From positions 930,001 through 994,000 of the forward strand of contig NC_012483.1 in NCBI RefSeq assembly GCF_000022565.1: DNA of 64,000 nt, given 5' to 3'. A program made the translations under genes and the position numbers. This document shows positions 17,409-26,122 of this stretch, one piece after another. Position 1 is the stretch's first letter. Every line of letters begins with the position of its first letter. The DNA is from Acidobacterium capsulatum ATCC 51196 (GTDB lineage Bacteria; Acidobacteriota; Terriglobia; Terriglobales; Acidobacteriaceae). Below the pieces are notes generated by a model. It did no database searches. It was given only the letters and a program-made list of their open reading frames with translations, and had not been told where the DNA came from.

Positions 17409-19764
17409 ACGCACGCCCCCTTGCGGCTTCCGCGCCATTCAGCACCACGCCCACCGCGCCCTCGCGTGGCATCTGCTGCTCCAGTTGCGTGAGCGACTGC
17501 ACCGCGTCATCTCGGTGCGTGTGCCCTTCGCGCAGCACCAGCAGCGCCGCGTCCGCCTGCTGCGCCAGCGCCGCGCCATCGGCCACCGGCAAGTACGCCG
17601 GCCCATCGAGCACGATGTAGTCGTAATCCAGCCGCCACATGCGCATCAGTTCTTTCATGCGCACAGACTCCAGCAGCTCCGCCGGATACTGCGGCAGCGC
17701 TCCGCGCGGTAGAAATGCCAGATTAGGCAGCGCATCATCGCGAAAGATGCTCTCCTTCAAATCCGTGCGGCTCACCGCCTCGAGCTCGCCACTCAGGCCA
17801 CGCACCCCGTCGGGCAGATGCATCTCCTGCCCCGCGCTGCGAAAGTCCGCCTCCACCAGCAGCACGCGCGACTTCTGCCACGCAAACGCCCGCGCCAGTT
17901 GCGCCGCGACCGTCGATTTGCCCTCGCCGCCCGCCGGGCCCGTCACCAGAATCACCTGCGCGCGCCGCCCACTGTGCCGCGTCTGCACCGCCGTGCGCAA
18001 CAGCCGGAAAGGCTCGCTCAGCCCCGCGCTTTCCGCCGCCGGAACCGGCAGCGTCGGCGCATTCTCCGCCACGGCATGCACCTCCACCATGCCCGGCAGC
18101 GCGCCAGCACGCGCGCCTGTCTTCGACAGCCAGCGCGCGCGCCACTCTTCGAGCATCTCCCGCCAGCGTGGCCCCGCCCCAGCGGCCCGTGGAATCACCC
18201 CCAGCAGCGGCTCACCCAGCAGCTTCTCCGTCTCGCATCTGCCATACAGGCGGCGATCCGTCAGCTCGCTCCATGCCATCGCGAGCAGGCCCACGAGCAG
18301 ACCTCCGGCCAGCGCGATGGCCTCGTCTTTTTTGAAGTTCGGGCTCGCCGGATGCTCCAGCGGCGGCACGCGCCCCGGATTCACCACATGCATATTCGTC
18401 GAGGCCAGCCCTTCCAGAATGCCCGCCTCTTTCAGCTTGGCCAGCAGCCCTTCATAAAGGTTGCGGCTGGTGTCAGCCTCCTGCTTGGCCAGCGCATAGG
18501 CCACGGCCTTGTCATTCAACTGGTTCACCAGCGCCTTCTGCTGGTCAAAGTCCGCCTGCGCGCTCGCCTCGGTACGCGCCGCAATCAGGTAGTCGGTCTT
18601 GGCGCGCTCGCCCAGCCGGTGGACCTCCTGCGCAATCGAGGCCTTCACTGAGGCCAGCTCCGAGTTCAGCTCCGCCATCTCAGGAAAGCGCGCGCCGTAG
18701 CGGTCATTGTCGAGCGCAATCTGCGCCTGCACCTTGGCCTCTTGCGCGCGCAGCGTCTGTATCAGTGCCAGCGAATTCTGCACGCCCGTCGATTGCGCCG
18801 CATTGCCGCCCAGATCTGAGATCATCTCCGGGTCGCCGCCCTCGGCCGTGCGATAAATCGCCTGCTTCAGAATGCGGTCGGCCTCATCCGCCGCCAGCGT
18901 CTGGTTCAGCGCGCTCAGCCGCGCCAGCATGATGTTGTTCTGCTCGTCATCGCCAAACATGCCGGTCTCGCGCTGCAGTTGCAGCGCCCGCGCCTGCAGC
19001 GCCTCGGTCTGCGTCTTCAGCTCGGCAAGCTGGCCGCCCAGCCAGCGCGTGGCCTGCGCCGTCTCGCTGGACCGCGCCTCGAATCCATAGTTCATCAGCG
19101 CCTGCATCAACGCGTTCGCCACCGCCGCCGCGCGCGCGGGGCTCTCATCGCGGTACGTCACCTCGATCAGCCGCGAGCCGCCCACCGCGCTCACCGCCAG
19201 ATGCTGATGGAAGATCTTCAGCGCCACATAGCGCCGGTTCGGCGCGTCGGCCAGCGGCACGCTCAACGGCTCCAGAGGATGCCGCCAGAACGTCACCCAT
19301 CCGGGCAGATGCCATCCCCCCGGCTTGTGCCCAAAATAGCCGGGGGTCTGCTCCAGCCCCAGTTGCTCGATCACGCGCAGCGCCAGCGTGTCCGACTTGA
19401 GAATGTCCACCTGCGTCTCAAGCATCACGTGTGACTCGAGCGCGTCCTGCGCATCGCTCGCCTGCGCGCCCATCACACTGCTCTCCAGCCCGAAGCTGTC
19501 GCCGCGATTCTGCTCCAGTTCCACCGTTCCTGTGGACGCAAACTGCGGCGTCTTCACCGCGCAATACAGCGCTGCCAGCAACACGCAGGCCGCGCAAATG
19601 CCCACCAGCAGCGGCCATCGCCGCCGCCACACCGCTGCGACTCCCGCCAGCGTCCATCCTTCAGCGCCCGGCACTTCCGCGGTCCAATCGGGCACGCGCC
19701 GCTGCGGCGGAATCTCCTGCTTCTCCCGCGCCGTCCGCGCCGCATCCATCCCGTCAAAATTCAC
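17392..19764 (-). CDS. Chain-length regulator fused to BY-type tyrosine kinase (Wzc-like)
   Basis: A 790-aa inner-membrane protein controlling capsule/EPS chain length. Domains: N-terminal Wzz with TM1 (~residues 50-70), a long periplasmic coiled-coil region, the proline motif PGRVPPLEHPASPNF before TM2 (~475-500), then a cytoplasmic kinase with Walker A GPAGGEGKST, A' LLVEADFR and Walker B IVLDGPAY. The C-terminus has only one late Tyr (RAYAMAC) instead of the usual tyrosine cluster. The GTG start forms a GTGA overlap with hddA. Confidence 0.88.
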   Translation of the reverse strand: MNFDGMDAARTAREKQEIPPQRRVPDWTAEVPGAEGWTLAGVAAVWRRRWPLLVGICAACVLLAALYCAVKTPQFASTGTVELEQNRGDSFGLESSVMGAQASDAQDALESHVMLETQVDILKSDTLALRVIEQLGLEQTPGYFGHKPGGWHLPGWVTFWRHPLEPLSVPLADAPNRRYVALKIFHQHLAVSAVGGSRLIEVTYRDESPARAAAVANALMQALMNYGFEARSSETAQATRWLGGQLAELKTQTEALQARALQLQRETGMFGDDEQNNIMLARLSALNQTLAADEADRILKQAIYRTAEGGDPEMISDLGGNAAQSTGVQNSLALIQTLRAQEAKVQAQIALDNDRYGARFPEMAELNSELASVKASIAQEVHRLGERAKTDYLIAARTEASAQADFDQQKALVNQLNDKAVAYALAKQEADTSRNLYEGLLAKLKEAGILEGLASTNMHVVNPGRVPPLEHPASPNFKKDEAIALAGGLLVGLLAMAWSELTDRRLYGRCETEKLLGEPLLGVIPRAAGAGPRWREMLEEWRARWLSKTGARAGALPGMVEVHAVAENAPTLPVPAAESAGLSEPFRLLRTAVQTRHSGRRAQVILVTGPAGGEGKSTVAAQLARAFAWQKSRVLLVEADFRSAGQEMHLPDGVRGLSGELEAVSRTDLKESIFRDDALPNLAFLPRGALPQYPAELLESVRMKELMRMWRLDYDYIVLDGPAYLPVADGAALAQQADAALLVLREGHTHRDDAVQSLTQLEQQMPREGAVGVVLNGAEAARGRAYAMAC

Positions 19765-20747
19765 TGGTTCCTCAACAACACAACCGATCCGTCAAAATCG
19801 AATTGAAAGTCCATCTCCGCCAGGCCGCGCCGCGCCATCACGTCCCGCAGCCGTTTGCGGTCGCGGGTCTGAAACAGAAAAAATCCGCTGCTGCCCGCGC
19901 CCACCAGCTTGCCGCCGCTGGCGCCGCCCTCGCGCCGCGCGGCCTCATACAGTTCATCAATCCCCGCATTCGTCATTCCTGCCGAGCGCCCGCGCTTGCG
20001 CAGCCAGTGCTCATGCAGCAGCGGGCCAAACTCCTCCACGCGCCCGCTCTCAAGCACCCGCTCAATTTCGCGCCCCAGCGACTTGGTGAAGTGCAGGCTC
20101 TCAAGCATGCTCGCGTCGTTCTGCTCGCAGCGATGTTTCTGGTCCTGCAGCAGCGCGGCGGCGCTGCGCGTGCGCCCCAGAAAGAACAGCATCAGCGAAT
20201 CCCGCAACTCCTTCAGCGCCGCCTCTTCCATCGCCAGCGGACGCACCGCCACCGAATCATCCTCGCGATACTCCTGGCACAGCAGCCCACCATAGGCGGC
20301 GATGTACTGGTCCTGCTTGCCGACCGGCTCGGCCAGCCGCTGCATCTCCACCTCGATGGCCTCGCGCGCCAGCGTCTCGGCCGTCACGGGCCGCCGCTTG
20401 TAGGCATAGAGCGCGTGCGTGAGTCCCACCGTGAAGCTCGCCGACGAGCCCAGCCCCGTGCCCGCCGGAACATCGGCCACACTCACCACCTCCAGCGGCT
20501 TTTCCATCGCATGCAGCGTGAGCACCTCACGCAAAAGCGGGTGCCGGATCTGCTCGCGCTCCTCGACATGCTCCATCTCGGAGTACTTCAGAAAATAGCC
20601 GGGCAGAAAGCTGCGGTTCACCGAGATATAGACGTACTTGTTGATCGCCGCCGAGATCACAAACCCGCCAAACTCGCGGTAATACGAGGGCAGGTCGCTG
20701 CCTCCACCCCCAATAGAAATCCGCAGCGGAGTGCGCGTCATGATCAT
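19761..20747 (-). CDS. hddA: D-glycero-alpha-D-manno-heptose 7-phosphate 1-kinase
   Basis: GHMP-family kinase of 328 aa. It phosphorylates heptose-7-phosphate at C1 on the GDP-heptose route. The motif RTPLRISIGGGGSDLPSYY and the ATP-binding VPAGTGLGSSASFTVGL (~residues 92-108) are typical. GKQDQYIAAYGG is the subtype-specific segment near 145. The ATG overlaps the hddC stop (ATGA). Association with HddC, GmhA and GmhB in the window supports the heptose assignment over mevalonate or galactose kinases. Confidence 0.86.
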   Translation of the reverse strand: MIMTRTPLRISIGGGGSDLPSYYREFGGFVISAAINKYVYISVNRSFLPGYFLKYSEMEHVEEREQIRHPLLREVLTLHAMEKPLEVVSVADVPAGTGLGSSASFTVGLTHALYAYKRRPVTAETLAREAIEVEMQRLAEPVGKQDQYIAAYGGLLCQEYREDDSVAVRPLAMEEAALKELRDSLMLFFLGRTRSAAALLQDQKHRCEQNDASMLESLHFTKSLGREIERVLESGRVEEFGPLLHEHWLRKRGRSAGMTNAGIDELYEAARREGGASGGKLVGAGSSGFFLFQTRDRKRLRDVMARRGLAEMDFQFDFDGSVVLLRNQ

Positions 20748-21493
20748 GCCCGGGCTCCCGGCCGCGCCATCGCACGGCGGTTCAGCAGCGCCTCGGTTTC
20801 ATGCAATCCTTCAAACGAGCCAATCTCATAAAACCGCTGCTGCACCTCGTGGCATGCCAGCTCTCCGCGCGCAATGAGTTCGTCAAATATCAGCCGCAAG
20901 TCAAAGACCCGCCCGTCTGGAATCCCCTGAAACGCCTCGGCGCGGAAGACCGAAAGCCCATAGTCAATGTGCGTCAGCCCCGCACGCTGGCTGCCTTTCT
21001 CATAGCGCAGCACGCGGCCTCCGCCCGTTTCCACATTGCTCGCGTCCCAGCGGTTCTCATTGCGAAAGACCGTCATCAGCCCCGCGCAGCTCTGCGACTG
21101 AAAGTCCCGCCACACCGGCGCAAGCGGCGCCGTCAGCAGGCTGTCGCCATACATCACCAGAAATGCCTCGCCCAGCAGCGGCAGCGCCCGGCGAATCGCG
21201 CCACCCGTGCCCAGCGCGCGCTCGCCATCGTCGGAGTAGCGCAGCGCCACGCCAAAGGCCTCGCCATCGCCCGCGTATTCACGAATCTGGCTGGCCAGAT
21301 GGCCCGAGCACAGCACCACATCGCGCACGCCCTGGCCGGCGAGCCAGCGCAGTTGATGCGCCAGAAAAGGCTCGCCCGCCACCGGCATCAGCGACTTCGG
21401 CACCGTCTGCGTCAACGGATAAAGCCGCGTCGCCCGCCCACCGGCGAGCAGCGCCAGCGGCGGCATGGCCTCAGAACCAGAAACTGCGCTCAT
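20744..21493 (-). CDS. hddC: Sugar-1-phosphate nucleotidyltransferase, probable heptose-1-P guanylyltransferase
   Basis: A 249-aa nucleotidyltransferase with the signature LLAGGRATRLYPLTQTVPKSL and MYGDSL (metal-binding Asp). From context it would make GDP-D-glycero-alpha-D-manno-heptose from the HddA/GmhB product. Sequence alone cannot exclude another sugar nucleotide. The ATG at 21493 overlaps the epimerase by 23 nt; the ATG at 21466 directly before the signature is an alternative start. Confidence 0.78.
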   Translation of the reverse strand: MSAVSGSEAMPPLALLAGGRATRLYPLTQTVPKSLMPVAGEPFLAHQLRWLAGQGVRDVVLCSGHLASQIREYAGDGEAFGVALRYSDDGERALGTGGAIRRALPLLGEAFLVMYGDSLLTAPLAPVWRDFQSQSCAGLMTVFRNENRWDASNVETGGGRVLRYEKGSQRAGLTHIDYGLSVFRAEAFQGIPDGRVFDLRLIFDELIARGELACHEVQQRFYEIGSFEGLHETEALLNRRAMARPGARA

Positions 21494-22448
21494 CGGCCAG
21501 CAACTCCGTCATCGCCCGCATCATCGCCTCGCGGCTCGAATACACCGGCTCCCAACCCAGCGCCCGCACGCGGTCGGTGCGCAGACGCACCACCGGAACA
21601 TCGCCCTTCCATCCGCGATCGCCTCCCGTGTACTCCACCCGCGTGTCGTCTTCATTGCGTTGCAGGCAGCGAATCGCCATCGACGCAATCTCATCGACGG
21701 TCAGCGCGTCCGGGGTGGCCACATTAAACACATGAAAACCGTCCATCACATGCGCCTCGGCGCGCAGCATGGCGTGCGTTACATCCGAAACGTGAATGTA
21801 CGGCTTGCTCTGCCGCCCGTTGCCCAGCACGCGCAACCGGCCCGGCTCCAGCCGCAGCCGCCGCAAAAACTCAAGCCCCACGCCATGCGTCTGGCGCGCG
21901 CCCACCACGTTGCCAAAGCGAAACGCACACGCCGTCATGCCAAACATCGCGCAATAGCTGGCAATCAGCGCCTCACCCGCGAGCTTGCTTGCGCCATAGG
22001 TCGAGATCGGCAAAAAAGGGCCGGCATATTCATCCAATGCCTCTTCACCGCGCTCGCCATACACACCGCTGCCTGAGGCATACAGCAGCCGCGTCACGCC
22101 CGCCTGCCGCATCGCTTCGAGCACCTGATGCGTCAGCATCGTGCCCTGGTAAAAGTCGATGCTCGGCTCCGTCGCTGCTTTCGCAATGTCAGGGTTCGAA
22201 GCCAGGTGAACCACCACGTCATGCCCGCGCATGGCTTCCCTGAGCGGCTCCAGCTCGGCCACATCGCCCATCTTCAGGCGCAGCCGCGCATCGTGCTTCC
22301 ACACTTCCAGATGCCAGCGCCTGCCCGAGGAAAGGTTGTCATACACCGTCACCTGCGCGGCCTGGCCCTCCATCAGCCGCGTCACTACATGGCTGCCAAT
22401 GAATCCTGCTCCACCGACGATAAAAAATTTTCGCCCTGCCGCGGACAT
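21471..22448 (-). CDS. NAD-dependent epimerase/dehydratase (extended SDR)
   Basis: A 325-aa extended SDR with FIVGGAGFIGSHVV at the N-terminus, catalytic Ser in YASGSGVYGE and the YGASK motif (Tyr-x3-Lys). HVSDVTHAML is the usual substrate-domain motif. The start is placed at the ATG at 22448, where the Rossmann fold begins; a longer frame to 22541 runs into the promoter region. As first gene of the exopolysaccharide operon, it may modify GDP-heptose or a UDP-hexose. The precise reaction is unknown. Confidence 0.82.
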   Translation of the reverse strand: MSAAGRKFFIVGGAGFIGSHVVTRLMEGQAAQVTVYDNLSSGRRWHLEVWKHDARLRLKMGDVAELEPLREAMRGHDVVVHLASNPDIAKAATEPSIDFYQGTMLTHQVLEAMRQAGVTRLLYASGSGVYGERGEEALDEYAGPFLPISTYGASKLAGEALIASYCAMFGMTACAFRFGNVVGARQTHGVGLEFLRRLRLEPGRLRVLGNGRQSKPYIHVSDVTHAMLRAEAHVMDGFHVFNVATPDALTVDEIASMAIRCLQRNEDDTRVEYTGGDRGWKGDVPVVRLRTDRVRALGWEPVYSSREAMMRAMTELLADERSFWF

Positions 22449-22558
22449 ATGCCACCAGCTCGCTTCGTTGTCCCACTGCCTGTACTGCATAACTTTGAGG
22501 AGAATTGTGCTGAAGCTAACACCCACACCAACGCGCAACAAATTACTTGCGTCACATT

Positions 22559-22597
22559 GTCCTTACTTAGAAGCCGGAGTAAGTTCGTCCTAACTTA
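22559..22597. promoter_or_regulatory. Candidate operator in the divergent exopolysaccharide promoter
   Basis: Two direct copies of an 11-mer, GTCCTTACTTA (22559-22569) and GTCCTAACTTA (22587-22597), differ by one base and start 28 bp apart. The second is also half of an inverted repeat TAAGTTCGTCCTAACTTA (22580-22597). They lie between the divergent epimerase and GT2 starts. A role in co-regulating both operons is inference. Confidence 0.55.
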
Positions 22598-22657
22598 ATC
22601 CCCCGCACCTGTTCTTCAACCGGCACGCACGCCGCACGCACGCAAGGAGCCCAGCCG

Positions 22658-23662
22658 ATGTCCGCGCTACTCCAGCAACGCCTCCGCAATGCCGGACCCG
22701 TGCCATGCACCGTGGGCATCCCCATCTATCGCGGCATGCCGTGGCTGCGCCAGGCCATCGAAAGCCTCGAGCAGCAAACCTGCCGCGGCTTTGAAGTGCT
22801 CGCCGTGCTCGACGGGCCCGATCGCGAGAGCAGCGTCTATCTGGCTTCCGTTACGCGGCTCAACCTGCGCGTCATCGAGCGCCCGCATCGCGGTCTGGTC
22901 GCCACGCTCAATCATCTTCTGGCCGAGTGCGCGACGCCCTGGCTGGTGCGCCAGGATGCGGACGACATTTCGTACCCTGCACGGTTACATAAGCTCACTG
23001 AGGCCGCCCATCAATATCCCCGCGCCGGACTTCTCTGCTCCCGCGCCCGTTATGAGCCGCGCGGCCGCGCCCGGGGGCGCTTCCGCTCCTCGCATGGCTC
23101 GCCCTTTGCGCTGCGCCGCGCCGTGCACGCGGGCCGCCTGCTTTCGTTCTGTCATTCGAGCGTCGCCCTCAATGTCGCGGTCGCGCAAGCCGCTGGGGGC
23201 TATCGCGACATTCCCCACTCTGAGGACTCGGACCTATGGTGGCGCATCGCTCTCCAGGCAGACATTCACTGCCTGCCCGACGTGCTCACCGGTTTTCGCC
23301 AGCATGAGCAAAGCGTCAGCAGCCTGCATCATGAGGCACAGCAAATCTCCGGCCTCTATGTGCAATATCTGCTGCTCTCTTCTATTTGGGGACTCGCGCC
23401 GCGCCCGCTCGCTGACGTGCGCGAAGCGCTTGCCGCGCTGCTGCCACAAAGCACTTTGCAGGCCCGGCAATCGCTGCGCCAGGCCAACATGGCCCTCGCC
23501 AGTGGCCAGTGGCTCACCGCGGCTGGATGCCTCACGCAAAGCCTCATCCTTGACCCGCTCTACCTGCCGCGGCGCGCCTGGCAGGAATTCAGCCCGCAAC
23601 TGCAAACCAACGGCCTCGCCCCCCAGGTCTTCTGGAAGGAAAAGCATCTGTTATGGACGTAA
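22658..23662 (+). CDS. Glycosyltransferase family 2
   Basis: A 334-aa GT-A glycosyltransferase. The fold begins TVGIPIYRGMPWLRQAIESLEQQ (residues ~17-39). The metal-binding DxD region is VRQDADDISYP and the acceptor-site acids are in HSEDSDLWWRIAL. The ATG at 22658 follows AAGGAG at 9 nt. It is first in a plus-strand operon divergent from the wzx/wzy operon, and its last 10 nt overlap the next gene. It probably adds one sugar of the same polysaccharide. Confidence 0.87.
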   Translation: MSALLQQRLRNAGPVPCTVGIPIYRGMPWLRQAIESLEQQTCRGFEVLAVLDGPDRESSVYLASVTRLNLRVIERPHRGLVATLNHLLAECATPWLVRQDADDISYPARLHKLTEAAHQYPRAGLLCSRARYEPRGRARGRFRSSHGSPFALRRAVHAGRLLSFCHSSVALNVAVAQAAGGYRDIPHSEDSDLWWRIALQADIHCLPDVLTGFRQHEQSVSSLHHEAQQISGLYVQYLLLSSIWGLAPRPLADVREALAALLPQSTLQARQSLRQANMALASGQWLTAAGCLTQSLILDPLYLPRRAWQEFSPQLQTNGLAPQVFWKEKHLLWT

Positions 23663-24534
23663 CCGTGCCCGAAGCAAATCCCCGTGCGGCTTCCCGGCCC
23701 CTGCCGCGGCCCGACCCCCTGCTGCTGGCCGGCGTGCGCATTGACCGCATGCCCATGAGCCGCACGCTCGACTGGATCGCCTCCGCGCTGGAGTTCCGCC
23801 GCCAGCATCCCGGCAAAACCCGGCCGCTGCAGATCATGGGGCCCAACGCACACATCATCTCGGCCGCGCAGCATGAGCCCGCGCTGCTCGATGCGCTCGC
23901 CCATGCCGATCTCTGCGTGCCCGATGGCATCTCCGTCGTGCTCGCCGGCCGCGCGCTTGGCTGCGCGATTCCCGAGCGCGTGACAGGCGGCGAGCTTATG
24001 GAACAACTCTGCGCCCTTGCCGCGCGCCTCGGCTACTCCGTCTTCTTTCTGGGAGGACTCTCCGGCGCGGCCACCGGTGCCGCCCAGGCTCTCACCGCCC
24101 GCTATCCCGGCCTGCGCATCGCCGGAACCTTCTGCCCGGCTCCCGGCTTTGAGCAGGACCCCGTGCGCGCGGCCCAGGTCATCGAACGCGTCTCGGCTGC
24201 CGCGCCCGACATTCTCTGCGTCGCTCTCGGCGTGCCCAAGCAGGAAATCTGGATGCACCGCAATGTCCCCTCGCTGCCCATCCGGCTCGCCATCTCGGTC
24301 GGCGCGGCGCTCGACACGCAAGCCGGACTGCGCCGCCGCGCCCCCGCATGGACGCACCGCATCGGCATGGAGTGGGCCTGGCGGCTCACCCGCGAGCCGC
24401 GCCGTCTCGGCCGGCGCTATCTTGTCGGCAACACGGAGTTCCTGCTGCTCGCTACCCGTGCCTGGTGCCGTCAGCGCTTCTCCACCCTGCCCGGCGCGCA
24501 GTCCCGCACCCGCTGGGCATCGCTCTCCCGCTGA
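23653..24534 (+). CDS. WecB/TagA/CpsF family glycosyltransferase
   Basis: A 293-aa protein. The family (GT26) transfers UDP-ManNAc or related sugars to lipid-linked acceptors. Family signatures: QIMGPNAHIISAAQ, LCVPDGISVVLAGRALG, ERVTGGELMEQLC, then VFFLGG, and IAISVGAALD near the C-terminus. The ATG at 23653 overlaps the upstream GT2 by 10 nt. The WecG/TagA specificity cannot be settled from sequence. Confidence 0.88.
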   Translation: MDVTVPEANPRAASRPLPRPDPLLLAGVRIDRMPMSRTLDWIASALEFRRQHPGKTRPLQIMGPNAHIISAAQHEPALLDALAHADLCVPDGISVVLAGRALGCAIPERVTGGELMEQLCALAARLGYSVFFLGGLSGAATGAAQALTARYPGLRIAGTFCPAPGFEQDPVRAAQVIERVSAAAPDILCVALGVPKQEIWMHRNVPSLPIRLAISVGAALDTQAGLRRRAPAWTHRIGMEWAWRLTREPRRLGRRYLVGNTEFLLLATRAWCRQRFSTLPGAQSRTRWASLSR

Positions 24535-24542
24535 GGTCTCTC

Positions 24543-25346
24543 ATGTCTGCTGCCGTGCCCGCTCTGCATCTCGATCTCTTCGCCGACACTGCCGACGTGG
24601 CCTCCATGCTGCGGATGAGCGCCCACCCCGCCGTGCGCGGCTTCACCACCAATCCCACCCTGCTGCGCAAATCCGGCGTCGTGCATTATGAGAGCTTCGC
24701 CCGGCGCGTCCTCGCGGAGATCCCCCACAAGCCCATCTCCTTTGAGGTGCTGGCCGAGGAGCCCGCCGACATCGAGCGCCAGGCCCATGCCATCGCCGCC
24801 TGGGGCCCACACGCCTGGGTCAAGATCACCCTCACCAGCCGCCGGGGCCAGTCGCTGCTGCCCGTCATTCAACGGCTCTCCCGCGATGGAGTACCGCTCA
24901 ACGTCACCGCCCTCTTCACCCTGCGCCAGCTCGCCGCCGTCATTCCCATGCTGCACACCGCGCAGCCGGCCATCCTGTCGATCTTTGCCGGGCGCATTGC
25001 CGACACGGGCCGCGACCCGCAGCCCATCTTTGCCGCGGCCCGCGCCATGCTCGCGCGGCACCCGCAGGTGCGCCTGCTCTGGGCCAGCCCGCGCGAGGTC
25101 TACAACGCATTTCAAGCGCAGGCCTCAGGCGCCAACATCATCACCATGCCACCGGAGATGATCGCCAAACTCACCCACCTCGGCCGCGACCTCGAAGAGT
25201 ACGCGCTCGAAACTGTGGAATCCTTTTATCAGGACGCCATGACCTGCCAGCCTGGCATCCCGGCGCACACGCCCGGCCCCGTCTCTGCGTCCCCTGTTCC
25301 TGCGTCTACAGACGCGCCGGGCAGCATTCCCTGGCCGCTCTCTTAG
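24543..25346 (+). CDS. Transaldolase-family protein
   Basis: A 267-aa class I aldolase-fold protein. LHLDLFADTADV and FTTNPTLLRKSG match small transaldolase / fructose-6-phosphate aldolase proteins; the Schiff-base Lys is expected in HAWVKITLT. The ATG at 24543 has GAGG close upstream. The family core is about 215-220 aa; the last ~35 residues are a Pro/Ala-rich tail absent from typical members. Located among heptose genes, it may feed or drain sedoheptulose-7-phosphate, the GmhA substrate; this is inference. Confidence 0.82.
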   Translation: MSAAVPALHLDLFADTADVASMLRMSAHPAVRGFTTNPTLLRKSGVVHYESFARRVLAEIPHKPISFEVLAEEPADIERQAHAIAAWGPHAWVKITLTSRRGQSLLPVIQRLSRDGVPLNVTALFTLRQLAAVIPMLHTAQPAILSIFAGRIADTGRDPQPIFAAARAMLARHPQVRLLWASPREVYNAFQAQASGANIITMPPEMIAKLTHLGRDLEEYALETVESFYQDAMTCQPGIPAHTPGPVSASPVPASTDAPGSIPWPLS

Positions 25347-25513
25347 AACTCTCCTGCGGAAAGCCTCCCGCAAAATCGCCAGAACTTCCCGCCAACGCGC
25401 AGGCCATCTGAACCTCGCCCCCCAAAAGAAGCAGCCCCGCTATTTCAACGGAGCTCACGCAACTTTCCGATCGCCAAACGGCAACCTGCAAACTCGCTCT
25501 TTCGATGGAATCG

Positions 25514-26122
25514 CTACAAGGTCGCCGCCACCCAATCCTCGCGGCGCAGGCTCCTAGGCCGTAAAATCCGCTGCACCGCCGCCGGCAGATCCGGCGCAAT
25601 CATGGCTGCCAGCCCATCATGCACCAGCCCGTGCCCCACGCGAATTGCCCGCACCCCGGCGCGCGCCGCGCACAGCGAATCCGTCTCCCGGTCTCCGGCC
25701 ATCCAGCTCGCTCGCAGGTCCACGCCATGGCGCGCCGCCGCATAGTGCAGCCAGTACGGCGAGGGTTTGCGGCAGCGGCACAGCCCGCCCAGCTCCGGAA
25801 TCCGCGACTGCGGATGATGCAGGCAATAGCAGTAATCCAGAAAGCGGATGCCGTTGCGCCGCATCTCGCGCCGCAGCGCATGGTGCATCTCGCTCAACTG
25901 GCTCATCAGCGATTTGCCCAGCGCCGCATTCGGCTGGTTTGACACCAGAATCAGCGCATACCCGGCATCCTGCAGCGCTTCGAGCGCAGGCACCACGCCG
26001 GGCAGCAGACGAAAGTCCTCGATCGAGCGCGGACCCTCCCACTGGTTCGTATCCTGATAAAACACGTTCTCCGTGATCACGCCATCGCGATCCAGAAAGA
26101 ACGCCGGTCTTGGCCGCTTCAT
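25514..26122 (-). CDS. gmhB: HAD phosphatase, probable D-glycero-D-manno-heptose 1,7-bisphosphate phosphatase
   Basis: A 202-aa HAD-superfamily histidinol-phosphatase-like protein. Motif I FFLDRDGVI (nucleophile Asp), LILVSNQPN (motif II) and MAGDRETD (motif IV) are visible, and a Cys/His zinc-binding loop CYCLHHP...LCRCRKPSP is characteristic of GmhB. It would dephosphorylate C7 of heptose bisphosphate. The ATG at 26122 overlaps the gmhA stop by 4 nt. The longer upstream open frame is a shadow of gmhA. Confidence 0.84.
   Translation of the reverse strand: MKRPRPAFFLDRDGVITENVFYQDTNQWEGPRSIEDFRLLPGVVPALEALQDAGYALILVSNQPNAALGKSLMSQLSEMHHALRREMRRNGIRFLDYCYCLHHPQSRIPELGGLCRCRKPSPYWLHYAAARHGVDLRASWMAGDRETDSLCAARAGVRAIRVGHGLVHDGLAAMIAPDLPAAVQRILRPRSLRREDWVAATL

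Noticed and set aside
24348-24542. N-terminal extension of the transaldolase
   Set aside because: Overlaps the WecB/TagA gene in another frame; GAGG precedes the ATG at 24543.
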